Assembly: GCA_017412055.1 (NCBI GenBank)
Contig: JAFQOW010000030.1
Coordinates: 1 to 50,512 of the forward strand
Reading direction: 5' to 3'
Origin: Lachnospiraceae bacterium
GTDB lineage: Bacteria > Bacillota > Clostridia > Lachnospirales > Lachnospiraceae
Length of the DNA stretch: 50,512 nt
Made by a program: the position numbers and the translations under genes. The notes beneath the pieces were generated by a model that was not told the origin of the DNA, ran no database searches, and worked only from the letters and a program-made list of their open reading frames with translations. Of the stretch, positions 8,434 through 17,894 are shown one piece after another (within the stretch, counting starts at the first letter, position 1; each line of letters opens with the position of its first letter).

Positions 8434-8434
8434 A

Positions 8435-9367
8435 TCATATAGGACAGTTCTCACCGAGAACTTTACTATATGATAAAATATCATTGATAACCTTCATAAA
8501 TTCTGGTTCATTTAAAATCTCATGTCGCATTCCTTTATATAGTCTGGAAGCTACGTTTTTATAACCAACCTTCTTCATTATGTCAACTGAATTTTTAAAT
8601 CTTTCTTCATCAATAATACACGGATCATCTGCTCCTGACAACATAACTATACGCAAATCCGGGTTCTTCATACCCCAGCCTCTAGCAGAAAAAGCCTCAC
8701 ACATCAGTTTACATAATACATTGTATCCGTTGATAGTAAAGGAAAATCCACACTTCGAATTACGACTATAGCTCTCTATTACTTTTCTATCAGAACATAT
8801 CCAAGCATAAGCTCCTTCGTTCTTATATTTCTTTTGAAAATCTCCAAGTATCAATTTATCTAAGATTTTACTTGTATTCCTATCATCTCCAAACATGGCC
8901 ATCATAGCTGTAAGACCTACGCCGATATACCTTAACCGTTTTGCTGAAGGGCATCCTAATAATACCAACATATCCAAATCATCATCATATCTTTTTGCAT
9001 AAACTCTCGATAACAACGCCCCCATACTATGACCCATAAGAATAATAGGTAAATCAGGAAAATTATTTTTTATGTAAACCGTAACTGCATGTATATCCTC
9101 TACCATAAGATTTACACCATCTTCACCAATATATCCTAAATCTTTTGGAAATGTAACATTTTCTCCATGTCCTCGCAAATCACTTATTACACATATATAT
9201 CCTTGATTATTAAAGAGCTTAATTATCTTATCGTATCTTTCCTTCACCTCGCACATACCGTGAACAAATTGTATTACTCCTTTACGCACAGCAGATGTAT
9301 CTGGCATCCAAACCTTTGTAACTATAGGTAAAGAATCTAAAGTTTTATACTTCTCATATTCTGACAT
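8435..9367 (-). CDS. Alpha/beta hydrolase, lysophospholipase-like
   Basis: This 310-residue soluble protein belongs to the serine aminopeptidase S33/monoacylglycerol-lipase group of the alpha/beta hydrolase fold. The oxyanion strand VIQFVHGMCEVKERY, the SDLRGHGEN block and the nucleophile elbow GHSMG (Ser114) are clear. The acid probably lies in MLSGADDPC and the histidine in KGMRHEILNE near the end. No signal peptide or membrane segment is present, so it acts in the cytoplasm or at the inner membrane face. The true substrate cannot be told from sequence. It is last in the run that starts with pheA, 35 bases after the PHP gene. Confidence 0.85.
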   Translation of the reverse strand: MSEYEKYKTLDSLPIVTKVWMPDTSAVRKGVIQFVHGMCEVKERYDKIIKLFNNQGYICVISDLRGHGENVTFPKDLGYIGEDGVNLMVEDIHAVTVYIKNNFPDLPIILMGHSMGALLSRVYAKRYDDDLDMLVLLGCPSAKRLRYIGVGLTAMMAMFGDDRNTSKILDKLILGDFQKKYKNEGAYAWICSDRKVIESYSRNSKCGFSFTINGYNVLCKLMCEAFSARGWGMKNPDLRIVMLSGADDPCIIDEERFKNSVDIMKKVGYKNVASRLYKGMRHEILNEPEFMKVINDILSYSKVLGENCPI

Positions 9368-9402
9368 ATTTAAAACGTATCCTTTCTATGGATATATGAT
9401 AT

Positions 9403-10245
9403 TTATTCATATATCCATGCACACATTTCTTCCGGTACCCTTAAATCACCTTTTCCTACCCCTATAAATATATCGGGCTTTATAGCCCCATGAAAGTCTG
9501 ATCCTCCCGTCATCCTAAGCCCATGTCTCTTTGCCAGTTTATCCATAAACACATTATCTTCCACTTTATTCAAAGCATATCGACCCTCAATGCCTTCAAG
9601 TCCGTGATTTTTAAGCATCACTATTACACTTTCCAATCTGTCATATGGCATCTTATAAAGCAACGGATGAGCTAAAACTACATGACCGCCTGCATCCTTT
9701 ATCATATCTATAGCTTCAAATGGTGTAACCTTAACTCTAGGAACATAGCATGAACAGCCGGGATTAAGATATTTGTTAAAAGCTTCATCTTTATCCTTCA
9801 CATAACCTTCATCTATTAAATATTTGGCGAAATGTGCTCTTGTTATGGAATTAGCTTCAAATCTTTCCATTACCTTTTCCCATGTAATGTCAAAACCACA
9901 CTGCTGCATTTTTTCTATCATCTTAAGGTTTCTATTGTATCTGCTGTCACGACAAACAGATACTCTTTCTATGAATTTTTCATCAAGATAATCCACATTC
10001 AACCCTAAAATGTGTAAATCTCCACCTTTATATTCTGCTGATAATTCAATTCCCGGTACCACTTTAATGCCATATTTTACTCCTGCAGCTATGGCCTCCT
10101 TAATACCATCTATAGTATCGTGGTCCGTCAGCGCCATAGCTACCATACCTGCTTTAACAGCTTCTTTTACCACCTCTGTAGGTGTAAGAGTTCCATCAGA
10201 CACATTGGAATGAACATGGAAATCCACATAATTTGTATTATTCAT
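9403..10245 (-). CDS. PHP-domain phosphoesterase (RNase AM/YciV-like)
   Basis: The 280-residue protein has the polymerase-and-histidinol-phosphatase fold. Metal-binding motifs are visible: VDFHVHSNVSDGT (His10, His12, Asp17), ALTDHDTIDG, a PGIELSAEY block, HVVLAHPLL and GGSDFHGA near the end. Relatives include 3',5'-nucleoside bisphosphate phosphatase and the 5'-3' exoribonuclease RNase AM. The start codon directly abuts the ppk stop codon, so the two are almost certainly co-transcribed and perhaps translationally coupled. Which phosphoester it cleaves here is not determined. Confidence 0.85.
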   Translation of the reverse strand: MNNTNYVDFHVHSNVSDGTLTPTEVVKEAVKAGMVAMALTDHDTIDGIKEAIAAGVKYGIKVVPGIELSAEYKGGDLHILGLNVDYLDEKFIERVSVCRDSRYNRNLKMIEKMQQCGFDITWEKVMERFEANSITRAHFAKYLIDEGYVKDKDEAFNKYLNPGCSCYVPRVKVTPFEAIDMIKDAGGHVVLAHPLLYKMPYDRLESVIVMLKNHGLEGIEGRYALNKVEDNVFMDKLAKRHGLRMTGGSDFHGAIKPDIFIGVGKGDLRVPEEMCAWIYE

Positions 10246-12495
10246 CTACTTAATATCTCCTGCTGTCATAGGTTCAAATACCCTAGTTTTTTTTATCTTA
10301 TTATCCTTAATCTTTGCTCTATCCATAGCTTCCTTGCAGAAATACATCTGTGCACCCACAGGCTTCTTTCCTCTTCTGTCTACCTTCTTATAGATGCCAT
10401 CCTTACCCATAATGTGAGCCTTCATATTGTCGCTTATCTGAATGTCTAAAATGTCTATAACTTCCTTCTTAAGCTCAGCTTTTTCCACTGGGAATAATAT
10501 TTCTACTCTCTTATCTAGATTTCTTGGCATCCAGTCTGCACTACCCATATAAACCTCTTCCTTCCCACCATTGCAGAAATAGAATATTCTGCTATGTTCG
10601 AGGAATGTTCCCACAATAGAGCGCACAGTTATATTTTCACTAAGTCCAGGAACACCAGCTCTAAGACAACAAATACCTCTTACTATCAAATCAATCTTAA
10701 CCCCAGCCTGGCTTGCTTCATATAAAAGACTAATAATTTTCTTATCACAAAGAGAATTCATCTTTGCCTTAATAAATGCCTTCTTACCAGCCTTTGCATT
10801 GGCCGTCTCCCTCTTTATCAAGAACTCAAATCTATCTCTTAACCATAATGGTGCTAGTGACAGCTTATTCCATACCTCTGGTTCAGAATATCCAGAAAGC
10901 ATATTAAATACAGCTGTAGCATCCTCACCTATCTTTTTATTGCAGGTTAAAATACCCATATCTGTATAAAGCTTAGCTGTAGCATCATTATAATTACCTG
11001 TTCCAAGATGGACATATCTATTTATTCCATCCTCTTCTTTTCTCACCACAAGAGTTATCTTACTATGAGTTTTAAGGCCTTTAAGTCCATAGATAACATG
11101 ACATCCTGCCTTTTCAAGCATCTTTGCCCAGTTAATATTATTTTCTTCATCAAATCTGGCCTTTAACTCAACCAAAACAGATACCTGTTTGCCATTTTCT
11201 GCAGCCTCCGCTAAAGATGCAATAATAGGTGAATTTCCACTTACTCTGTAAAGCGTCTGCTTAATAGCCAGTACATTCTTATCCTTAGCAGCCTGTCTCA
11301 CAAACTCCACAACAGGATCAAAGCTCTGGTATGGATGGTGTAATAAAATATCTCCTCTTCTTATGGCATCAAATATACTCTCTTCTGGATTAATGCTTGG
11401 ATGTGGCTGTGGAATATATTTTTTATCCTTTAAGTGTTCAAATCCCTCTATTCCATAAATTTTCATAAGGAAGGTTAAATCTATAGGACCATTAATCTTA
11501 TATACATCCCCTTCTTTAATATCTAATTCCTTCTTTAACACCTTAAGAAGACGTTTATCCATATCCTCTTCCACTTCAAGTCTGATAGCTTCTCCCCATT
11601 GACGCTTCTTAAGCTGCTTTTGAATTTCCTTTAATAAATCAGCTGCATCCTCTTCATCAATGGTTAAATCTGCATTTCTCATAACTCTATACGGATGGGC
11701 ACAGATAACCTTATGATTTAAAAATAACATATCAATGTGTCTTTCTATTATCTCTTCAAGAAGGATAACAGTAGTTTCTCCCTCCACAGTTGAAGGAATC
11801 TGTATAAATCTAGGAAGACCTGAAGGAACCTGAACTGTAGCAAACTCTAAATCCTTTTCCTTCTTTTCTTTATCCTTACGTTTTTCCTTTTTCTCCTTAT
11901 CTAACTCCTCTCCCGGAAGCTCATCCTTTGTCTTCTTTCTCTGTTCATCTGCCTTTTTCTTAAGGTCGTCCTCACCCTCTAAAAGCGCACCTATATTAAG
12001 AGACTTATTTCTAATAAGCGGAAATGGTCTTGAGGAATCAACTGCCATAGGAGTTAATACAGGATATACATTCTCCTTGAAATACTTATCTACAAAAGCC
12101 TTCTGCTCATCTGTAAGCTTCTCATGAGCTCTTACAATTTTAAGCTTCTCTGCCTTCATCTGTGGACGCAAAGCACGATTATAGGTATTGTACTGAGCCT
12201 CAACTAATTCATGAGTCTTAATGTTTATTCGCTCAAGCTGTTCTGAAGGTGTAAGTCCTGATATATCTGGCTTATCAAACTCAGCATTTACCATATCCTT
12301 TAAAGATGCCACTCTTATCATAAAGAATTCATCCAGATTAGACGCAGTAATACTTAAAAACTTCATTCTTTCAAACAACAAATTCTTTGTATCCTTAGCC
12401 TCTCCCAATATTCTAAAATTAAAATCAAGCCAGCTAAGCTCTCTGTTAATATAATTCTCTTTCCTGTTTACATCGATTATTTTAGCTTTTGCCAT
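10246..12495 (-). CDS. ppk: Polyphosphate kinase 1
   Basis: PPK1 reversibly transfers the terminal phosphate of ATP to polyphosphate through a phosphohistidine intermediate. The 749-residue protein has the standard order: N-terminal helical domain beginning YINRELSWLDFNFRIL, head domain, and two phospholipase-D-like catalytic domains. KTHSKITLVVR and YVHLGTGNYND contain the conserved catalytic histidines. An extra lysine/glutamate-rich segment (roughly residues 185-218, including KEKKEKRKDKEKKEKD) interrupts the N-terminal half; this makes the protein longer than the common ~690-residue form. It follows the DUF815-type ATPase gene by 12 bases. Confidence 0.95.
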   Translation of the reverse strand: MAKAKIIDVNRKENYINRELSWLDFNFRILGEAKDTKNLLFERMKFLSITASNLDEFFMIRVASLKDMVNAEFDKPDISGLTPSEQLERINIKTHELVEAQYNTYNRALRPQMKAEKLKIVRAHEKLTDEQKAFVDKYFKENVYPVLTPMAVDSSRPFPLIRNKSLNIGALLEGEDDLKKKADEQRKKTKDELPGEELDKEKKEKRKDKEKKEKDLEFATVQVPSGLPRFIQIPSTVEGETTVILLEEIIERHIDMLFLNHKVICAHPYRVMRNADLTIDEEDAADLLKEIQKQLKKRQWGEAIRLEVEEDMDKRLLKVLKKELDIKEGDVYKINGPIDLTFLMKIYGIEGFEHLKDKKYIPQPHPSINPEESIFDAIRRGDILLHHPYQSFDPVVEFVRQAAKDKNVLAIKQTLYRVSGNSPIIASLAEAAENGKQVSVLVELKARFDEENNINWAKMLEKAGCHVIYGLKGLKTHSKITLVVRKEEDGINRYVHLGTGNYNDATAKLYTDMGILTCNKKIGEDATAVFNMLSGYSEPEVWNKLSLAPLWLRDRFEFLIKRETANAKAGKKAFIKAKMNSLCDKKIISLLYEASQAGVKIDLIVRGICCLRAGVPGLSENITVRSIVGTFLEHSRIFYFCNGGKEEVYMGSADWMPRNLDKRVEILFPVEKAELKKEVIDILDIQISDNMKAHIMGKDGIYKKVDRRGKKPVGAQMYFCKEAMDRAKIKDNKIKKTRVFEPMTAGDIK

Positions 12496-12507
12496 ATAAA
12501 ACCCTCC

Positions 12508-13809
12508 TTACGAATACTGACCAACTATATAATTAATAAACTGCTGTGCCGTTCTGCCTGATACACCACCATGACTTAATTCCCATGCATTTGCTTTAAG
12601 AAGCAACTCGTTCTCATCCATAATAATATTATGACGCTTTGCCAATACCCTTATAATTTCCTGAAATTCCTTCTTATTTGGCTTCTGATAACATATAGTC
12701 ACACCAAATCTATTTACAAGTGATAGTTTCTCCTGAACTGTATCATTTGTATGTAAATCTTGGTCTCTATCTTCCTTATCCTGCCACTTTTCCCTTACAA
12801 GATGACGTCTGTTAGATGTAGCATATATAAGAACATTATTAGGCTTCTTACTAAGACCACCCTCTATTATAGCCTTTAAATACTTATATTCTATCTCATA
12901 ATCTTCGAAAGATAAATCATCCATATAGATGATAAATTTATAATTTCTGTCCTTTACCTGCTCTATTATCTTAGATAATTCCTTAAACTGATGCTTATAC
13001 ACCTCTATCATTCTAAGACCTCTATCATAATATTCATTTAAAATAGCCTTAATACTTGATGACTTACCTGTTCCACTGTCCCCATATAGCAATGCATTAT
13101 TTGCAGGACGTCCACTTACAAAATCCTCAGTATTGTCTATAAGCTTCTTTTTCTGAATCTCATAGCCTACAAGGTCATCAAGATACACATGTTCAATACT
13201 AGTTACAGGCACAAGCACTGACTTATCATTTTCATCCATCTCTATTCTAAATGCCTTATTAAGTCCAAGCTTACCCACTCCTGTCTCTTTATAGAATTCC
13301 ACAAGCTTGTCATAAAAATACTGTACATTTTCACAAAGAGCCAATTCTCCTGCAAGATTACATATACTATCTCTAACTCTTTTGTTAAATACCTTGCTAT
13401 TACCATCCTTGTGCTTATAATCTATCAAAAAGCTAAAGCACTCAATCTCTAAAGCTTTGTCAAGAGCCCTTAAATCAACAGAAAATAACTCCTTAAATAT
13501 AGATAAATCATTTTCTGCAATTTTATTGATAGAACCCTCTCTATCACCTAGCTTTTCACAAGACATAGAAAATGCATTTTCGTTATTTACAAGCAAAAAT
13601 GTCAAAAAAGAATGATAAAGATTTCCTTCCAGACCATAATTATCTGTAACCTCTATAAGCTTATTTACACACTCATAGGCATTTGCTATTACATCTTCCT
13701 TATCTTCCAAATGTCCATCTATTACACGACTTATAGTATCTGCTATTCCATAAAAAATATCATTATATACAAAATCCTTGTAAAGTATTAATCTATTTGT
13801 ATTTATCAT
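12508..13809 (-). CDS. DUF815-type AAA ATPase
   Basis: This 433-residue protein contains an AAA-type nucleotide-binding module with the Walker A motif GDSGTGKSS around residue 245 and a Walker B-like FIIYMDDLSFED. The FGVTICYQKPNKKEFQEI and GGVSGRTAQQFINYIVGQ blocks are characteristic of the DUF815/YPO-type ATP-binding family often found in clostridia. The N-terminal 200 residues are a helical domain with no recognised function. Biological role is unknown. It lies 15 bases after pheA and 12 before ppk, in a compact operon. Confidence 0.8.
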   Translation of the reverse strand: MINTNRLILYKDFVYNDIFYGIADTISRVIDGHLEDKEDVIANAYECVNKLIEVTDNYGLEGNLYHSFLTFLLVNNENAFSMSCEKLGDREGSINKIAENDLSIFKELFSVDLRALDKALEIECFSFLIDYKHKDGNSKVFNKRVRDSICNLAGELALCENVQYFYDKLVEFYKETGVGKLGLNKAFRIEMDENDKSVLVPVTSIEHVYLDDLVGYEIQKKKLIDNTEDFVSGRPANNALLYGDSGTGKSSSIKAILNEYYDRGLRMIEVYKHQFKELSKIIEQVKDRNYKFIIYMDDLSFEDYEIEYKYLKAIIEGGLSKKPNNVLIYATSNRRHLVREKWQDKEDRDQDLHTNDTVQEKLSLVNRFGVTICYQKPNKKEFQEIIRVLAKRHNIIMDENELLLKANAWELSHGGVSGRTAQQFINYIVGQYS

Positions 13810-13824
13810 AATTCAATCCTCTAA

Positions 13825-14967
13825 CTAATAGTTTCCTAATATTTTAAGCTTTAATGCCTCTACACCGATACCCTTCAAGGCATTTCGCACCGCTGCTTCT
13901 CCAAGTTTTCCTTCAAAATCAACAAAAAATCTGTATTCCCACTTCCTATCTTCTATAGGTCGTGACTCAATGCTTGTCATATTAAGATTATTGAAAATAA
14001 CGTGTGACAACATATCATAAAGAGAACCACTCTCATGGGCAAGCTCGAAGCATATACTTACCTTACTAGCATCCTTTTGATATTCTTTATTCTTTCCTAC
14101 AATAACGAATCTTGTAGTATTCACATCACTATAATTAATCTTTTCCTTAAGAACCTTAAGTCCATATAATTTTCCTGCTCTAACACTTGCGATAGCCGCT
14201 TTTGATTTATCATTATCATCAGCAACCTTTTTTGCACTAACCGCATTGTTAGATAAACTGATTTGTTGCCATTCCCTATGCTCCTCTAAAAACTTAGCAC
14301 TCTGCATAAGTGACTGAGGGTGTGAGTAAACTCTCTCTATATCTTCTATGGCAGCATCGGAAGTTCCTAAAAGTGCATGCTCAACCTTTACAAATGTCTC
14401 AGCTACTATGTAATTGTCATACTCCACAAGCAAATCATAAACCTGACTTACTATTCCAGCTGTAGAGTTCTCAATAGGAAGAACTGCATAATCTGCCTTA
14501 CCATCTCTGACTTCCTCCATAGCATCTCTCCAACTCTCCACATAATGCATATCACACTCTTCACCAAAGTACTGACAAACAGCATCATGAGCATACGCTC
14601 CTGGCAATCCCTGATATACAACCTTTGGATTACCTGCCGTTATATCATCTATTTGGTTAAATGAAATAACCTCATCTATTCTATCCTTAATATTGTGCTC
14701 AGCAAGTAGCTGGTACTGCTTTTTACGGCTCATAGCCATAAGCTGCTTAAATAATTCCTCCACACACTTTCTATTAAAGCTATTATGTGTTAATCCCGTC
14801 ACCTTATCAAGCTTTTGTTTTTCTCTTGTCACATCAAGAACTTCTTTACCATTTTCTATTTTATATTCAGCTACATCCTCACATAGCTTCATTCTCTTTT
14901 CAAATAATGCCACAATCTCCTTATCTGTAGCATCAATATCATCTCTTATCTTACTTAAATCTAACAT
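13825..14967 (-). CDS. pheA: Bifunctional chorismate mutase / prephenate dehydratase
   Basis: The P-protein makes phenylpyruvate from chorismate for phenylalanine synthesis. Residues 1-90 are an AroQ-type chorismate mutase (LSKIRDDIDATDKEIVALFEKRMKL), about 110-290 the prephenate dehydratase (VVYQGLPGAYAHDAV, VLPIENSTAGIV, VNTTRFVIVG), and about 300-380 an ACT regulatory domain with the ESRP motif (MTSIESRPIEDRKWEYRFFVDFEG) that binds phenylalanine for feedback inhibition. At 380 residues it has normal length. It is the first gene of a five-gene minus-strand run and starts about 160 bases from the divergent typA. Confidence 0.95.
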   Translation of the reverse strand: MLDLSKIRDDIDATDKEIVALFEKRMKLCEDVAEYKIENGKEVLDVTREKQKLDKVTGLTHNSFNRKCVEELFKQLMAMSRKKQYQLLAEHNIKDRIDEVISFNQIDDITAGNPKVVYQGLPGAYAHDAVCQYFGEECDMHYVESWRDAMEEVRDGKADYAVLPIENSTAGIVSQVYDLLVEYDNYIVAETFVKVEHALLGTSDAAIEDIERVYSHPQSLMQSAKFLEEHREWQQISLSNNAVSAKKVADDNDKSKAAIASVRAGKLYGLKVLKEKINYSDVNTTRFVIVGKNKEYQKDASKVSICFELAHESGSLYDMLSHVIFNNLNMTSIESRPIEDRKWEYRFFVDFEGKLGEAAVRNALKGIGVEALKLKILGNY

Positions 14968-15003
14968 AATATAATCCTCGCAAAAAAATATATATTCCTT
15001 TAT

Positions 15004-15033
15004 ATCATACCACTAATTCCTATATTTCGTAAA
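15004..15033 (-). promoter_or_regulatory. Probable promoter of the pheA run
   Basis: On the minus strand TTTACG (15028-15033), 18 bases, then TATGAT (15004-15009) give a moderate vegetative promoter with a start about 30 bases before pheA. No phenylalanine attenuator peptide or T-box motif is apparent in this short leader. Confidence 0.4.
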
Positions 15034-15049
15034 GTGATAAAGTTTTGTA

Positions 15050-15077
15050 TTGCTTTTTAAATAAATTGTGATAGAAT
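15050..15077 (+). promoter_or_regulatory. Probable promoter of typA
   Basis: TTGCTT (15050-15055), 16 bases and TAGAAT (15072-15077) lie about 50 bases before the typA start chosen here. The match is moderate and the spacer one base short of ideal. Confidence 0.4.
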
Positions 15078-15125
15078 AAATCGCGGTTATAAAAACATTT
15101 TATGCAAAAAGAATTGAGGTATTTT

Positions 15126-16952
15126 ATGATAACAAAGAGAGAAGACGTTAGAAACATTGCTATTATCGCTCACGTAGACCATGGTAAAACCACTCTTGTA
15201 GATGAGCTTTTAAAGCAGAGCGGTACCTTCCGTCAGAATCAGGAAGTAGCTGAAAGAGTTATGGATTCAGGCGACATTGAGAAGGAACGTGGTATTACAA
15301 TTCTTGCAAAGAATACTGCCGTATATTATAAGGATACAAAGATAAACATTATCGATACACCTGGACATGCTGATTTCGGTGGCGAAGTAGAGCGTGTACT
15401 TAAGATGGTTAATGGTGTTGTACTTGTAGTTGATGCATTTGAGGGTGCTATGCCACAGACTAAGTTCGTTCTTAGAAAAGCTATGGAAATGGAGCTTCCA
15501 GTTATCGTATGTATAAATAAAATTGACCGTCCAGAAGCTAGACCTGCTGAGGTTATAGATGAAGTTCTCGAGCTTTTCCTTGAGCTTGATGCCACTGATG
15601 AGCAGCTTGACTGCCCATTTGTATATGCTTCTGCAAAAGCTGGTCATGCTGTATTAGAGCTTGATGATACACCTGAAAATATGATTCCACTCTTTGAGAC
15701 AATCATTAACTATATACCTGCTCCTGAAGGTGACAAGGATGCTGGCGCACAGATGCTTATAAGCACCATTGACTACAATGAATATGTAGGTCGCATCGGT
15801 GTAGGTAAAATCGAGCACGGAACAATTAAGGTAAATCAGGAAATTATGCTTGTTAATCACCATGACCCTGATAGAAAACAGCGCGTTAAGGTTGGTAAGC
15901 TCTATGAATTCCAGGGGCTTAACCGTGTGGAAGTACAGGAAGCAACTATCGGTGCTATCGTAGCTGTATCAGGTATCGCAGACCTTAAGATTGGTGATAC
16001 TCTTTGTAGTATGGAAAATCCAGAGGCTATTCCATTCCAGAAAATTTCAGAGCCAACTATTGCTATGCAGTTTATGGTAAATGATAGTCCTTTAGCTGGT
16101 CAGGAAGGTAAATTTGTAACATCTAGACATCTTCGTGACAGACTCTTTAGAGAATTAAATACAGATGTTTCATTAAGAGTTGAAGAAACAGATACCACTG
16201 AAAGCTTTAAGGTTTCAGGTCGTGGTGAGCTTCATTTATCAGTCCTTATTGAAAATATGAGAAGAGAGGGCTATGAATTTGCTGTCTCTAAAGCAGAAGT
16301 TTTATATAAAAAAGATGATAATGGTGCTCTCCTTGAGCCTATGGAGCTTGCTTATGTCGATGTACCAGAAGAATTCTCAGGTACAGTTATTGAGAAGCTT
16401 TCTGGAAGAAAAGGTGAGCTTCGCGGAATGTCTACAGCAAATGGCGGTTACCAGAGATTAGAATTCTCTATCCCATCTCGTGGACTTATAGGATACCGTG
16501 GAGAATTTATGACAGATACTAAGGGAAATGGTATCCTAAATACAATCTTTGACGGATACGGTCCTTACAAGGGAGATATCCAGTATAGAAAACAAGGTTC
16601 ACTTATAGCATTTGAATCTGGTGAATCTATAACTTACGGTTTATTTAATGCTCAAGAGCGTGGTACTCTTTTTATCGGTGCCGGTACAAAGGTTTACGCT
16701 GGTATGGTTATCGGCCAGACGGGTAAAACAGAAGATATCGAAGTAAATGTATGTAAGAAAAAGCAGCTTACAAACACTCGTGCTTCTGGCTCAGATGATG
16801 CATTAAAGCTTACACCACCTAAGATTATGAGCCTTGAACAGTGCTTAGAATTTATCGATACAAATGAGTTACTTGAAATCACACCAAAGAATTTAAGAAT
16901 TCGTAAGAAAATTTTAGACCCAACTCTTCGTAAGAGAGCTGAGAGAAAATAA
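15126..16952 (+). CDS. typA: Translational GTPase TypA/BipA
   Basis: TypA (BipA) is a ribosome-binding translation-factor GTPase that assists 50S assembly and stress or cold adaptation. The G-domain opens with NIAIIAHVDHGKTTLVDELL (P-loop), followed by the switch region ERGITILAKN, DTPGHADFGGE and the NKIDRPEARP specificity motif; EF-G-like domains and the BipA-specific C-terminus ending in LRKRAERK follow. A longer frame starts at 15102, but the ATG at 15126 has GAGGT just before it and yields the family-typical MITKREDVRN start and 608 residues. It diverges from pheA and converges with the YigZ gene. Confidence 0.95.
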   Translation: MITKREDVRNIAIIAHVDHGKTTLVDELLKQSGTFRQNQEVAERVMDSGDIEKERGITILAKNTAVYYKDTKINIIDTPGHADFGGEVERVLKMVNGVVLVVDAFEGAMPQTKFVLRKAMEMELPVIVCINKIDRPEARPAEVIDEVLELFLELDATDEQLDCPFVYASAKAGHAVLELDDTPENMIPLFETIINYIPAPEGDKDAGAQMLISTIDYNEYVGRIGVGKIEHGTIKVNQEIMLVNHHDPDRKQRVKVGKLYEFQGLNRVEVQEATIGAIVAVSGIADLKIGDTLCSMENPEAIPFQKISEPTIAMQFMVNDSPLAGQEGKFVTSRHLRDRLFRELNTDVSLRVEETDTTESFKVSGRGELHLSVLIENMRREGYEFAVSKAEVLYKKDDNGALLEPMELAYVDVPEEFSGTVIEKLSGRKGELRGMSTANGGYQRLEFSIPSRGLIGYRGEFMTDTKGNGILNTIFDGYGPYKGDIQYRKQGSLIAFESGESITYGLFNAQERGTLFIGAGTKVYAGMVIGQTGKTEDIEVNVCKKKQLTNTRASGSDDALKLTPPKIMSLEQCLEFIDTNELLEITPKNLRIRKKILDPTLRKRAERK

Positions 16953-17063
16953 AAAAGGTCCTGGATTATTATGCCTTGTCCGTTTGGTTGGATTTATGCT
17001 GTTCTTTTTACATGCTACGAATCTCACTAAACGGACAAGAAATATACTAATCTGTGACCTTTT
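16953..17063. terminator. Nested inverted repeat between converging genes
   Basis: AAAAGGTC (16953-16960, directly after the typA stop) pairs with GACCTTTT (17056-17063). Inside it CTTGTCCGTTT (16975-16985) pairs perfectly with AAACGGACAAG (17029-17039). The outer arms end in T/A tracts on both strands, so the element can act as a bidirectional terminator for typA and the YigZ gene. The size of the enclosed loop is larger than that of a usual terminator. Confidence 0.6.
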
Positions 17064-17076
17064 ACTTTTTTACTAT

Positions 17077-17730
17077 TTAACACACTTGACAATGTCCATC
17101 AATTACTATGTACTGTACATTTCCAAGATTTTCTATTTCAGTTCTGCCGGCTGTGGCTTCTGTAATTTGGTCTATGAAGACTTTTTCTTCACTTACTGGT
17201 ACCACTACTTCCACTTCTACATTTTCTGTATATCGAGTATCTAGGGTGTATATGCCCATATTTCCTATTATATATTGTATTTTTCCTATACCATTATAAT
17301 CTGTATGAAGCAAATATTTTTCGCCTTCACATTTTTCTACTACTGTAGCTGCTGCTAGCCCTGCTTTCACTGCTGCCTGATAGGCTCTAACTAAACCACC
17401 TGTACCAAGCAAGATGCCACCAAAGTATCTTGTAACCACTACAGCCACATTATGTACACCCTCTCCTAAAAGTACTTCAAGCATAGGCTTTCCTGCTGTA
17501 CCTGCTGGTTCACCATCATCATTACACCTTGTAAATTCATTATTTTTACCTATAACGGCTGCTGCACAATTATGCTTTGCATCCCAATTTTTTTTCTTGA
17601 TTTCTTCTATAAAAGCTGATGCCTCTTCCTCTGAGTTGACAGGCTTTACATAAGCGATAAATCGAGATTTCTTCTCAACTATTTCACCTTCGCCACCTTC
17701 ATAAACTATTTTAAAGCCATTTGCTGACAT
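17077..17730 (-). CDS. YigZ/IMPACT family protein
   Basis: The 217-residue protein belongs to the UPF0029/IMPACT family. The N-terminal domain carries the signature EKKSRFIAYVKPVNSEEEASAFIEEIKKK and the conserved NDDGEPAGTAGKPMLEVL block followed by VVVTRYFGGILLGTGGLVRAYQ, which has an RNase PH-like/ribosomal S5-like fold. The C-terminal third is the ferredoxin-like DUF1949 extension. Bacterial members are widespread; eukaryotic IMPACT modulates translation by blocking GCN2, but the bacterial role is not established. It stands alone, converging on typA. Confidence 0.9.
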   Translation of the reverse strand: MSANGFKIVYEGGEGEIVEKKSRFIAYVKPVNSEEEASAFIEEIKKKNWDAKHNCAAAVIGKNNEFTRCNDDGEPAGTAGKPMLEVLLGEGVHNVAVVVTRYFGGILLGTGGLVRAYQAAVKAGLAAATVVEKCEGEKYLLHTDYNGIGKIQYIIGNMGIYTLDTRYTENVEVEVVVPVSEEKVFIDQITEATAGRTEIENLGNVQYIVIDGHCQVC

Positions 17731-17828
17731 ATACTTTTTCCTCTTTCACTTTGAATTTCACTATTTTCTTCTAAATATATTACCTTATTGGTACTAAAAA
17801 TAAAACACTTTATTTTGCCGCTATAATT

Positions 17829-17837
17829 TGGTATAAT
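17829..17837 (+). promoter_or_regulatory. Extended -10 promoter before the PBP gene
   Basis: TGG directly followed by a perfect TATAAT (17832-17837) is an extended -10 element; only a poor -35 (TTTATT) lies 17 bases upstream. It is about 58 bases before the coding start, which has a GGAGG site. No convincing sporulation promoter was seen here. Confidence 0.45.
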
Positions 17838-17894
17838 AAGTAATGTTTATGTCTAAACTTTAAATAAGTAATTATACATAACGGAGGTAGATAT

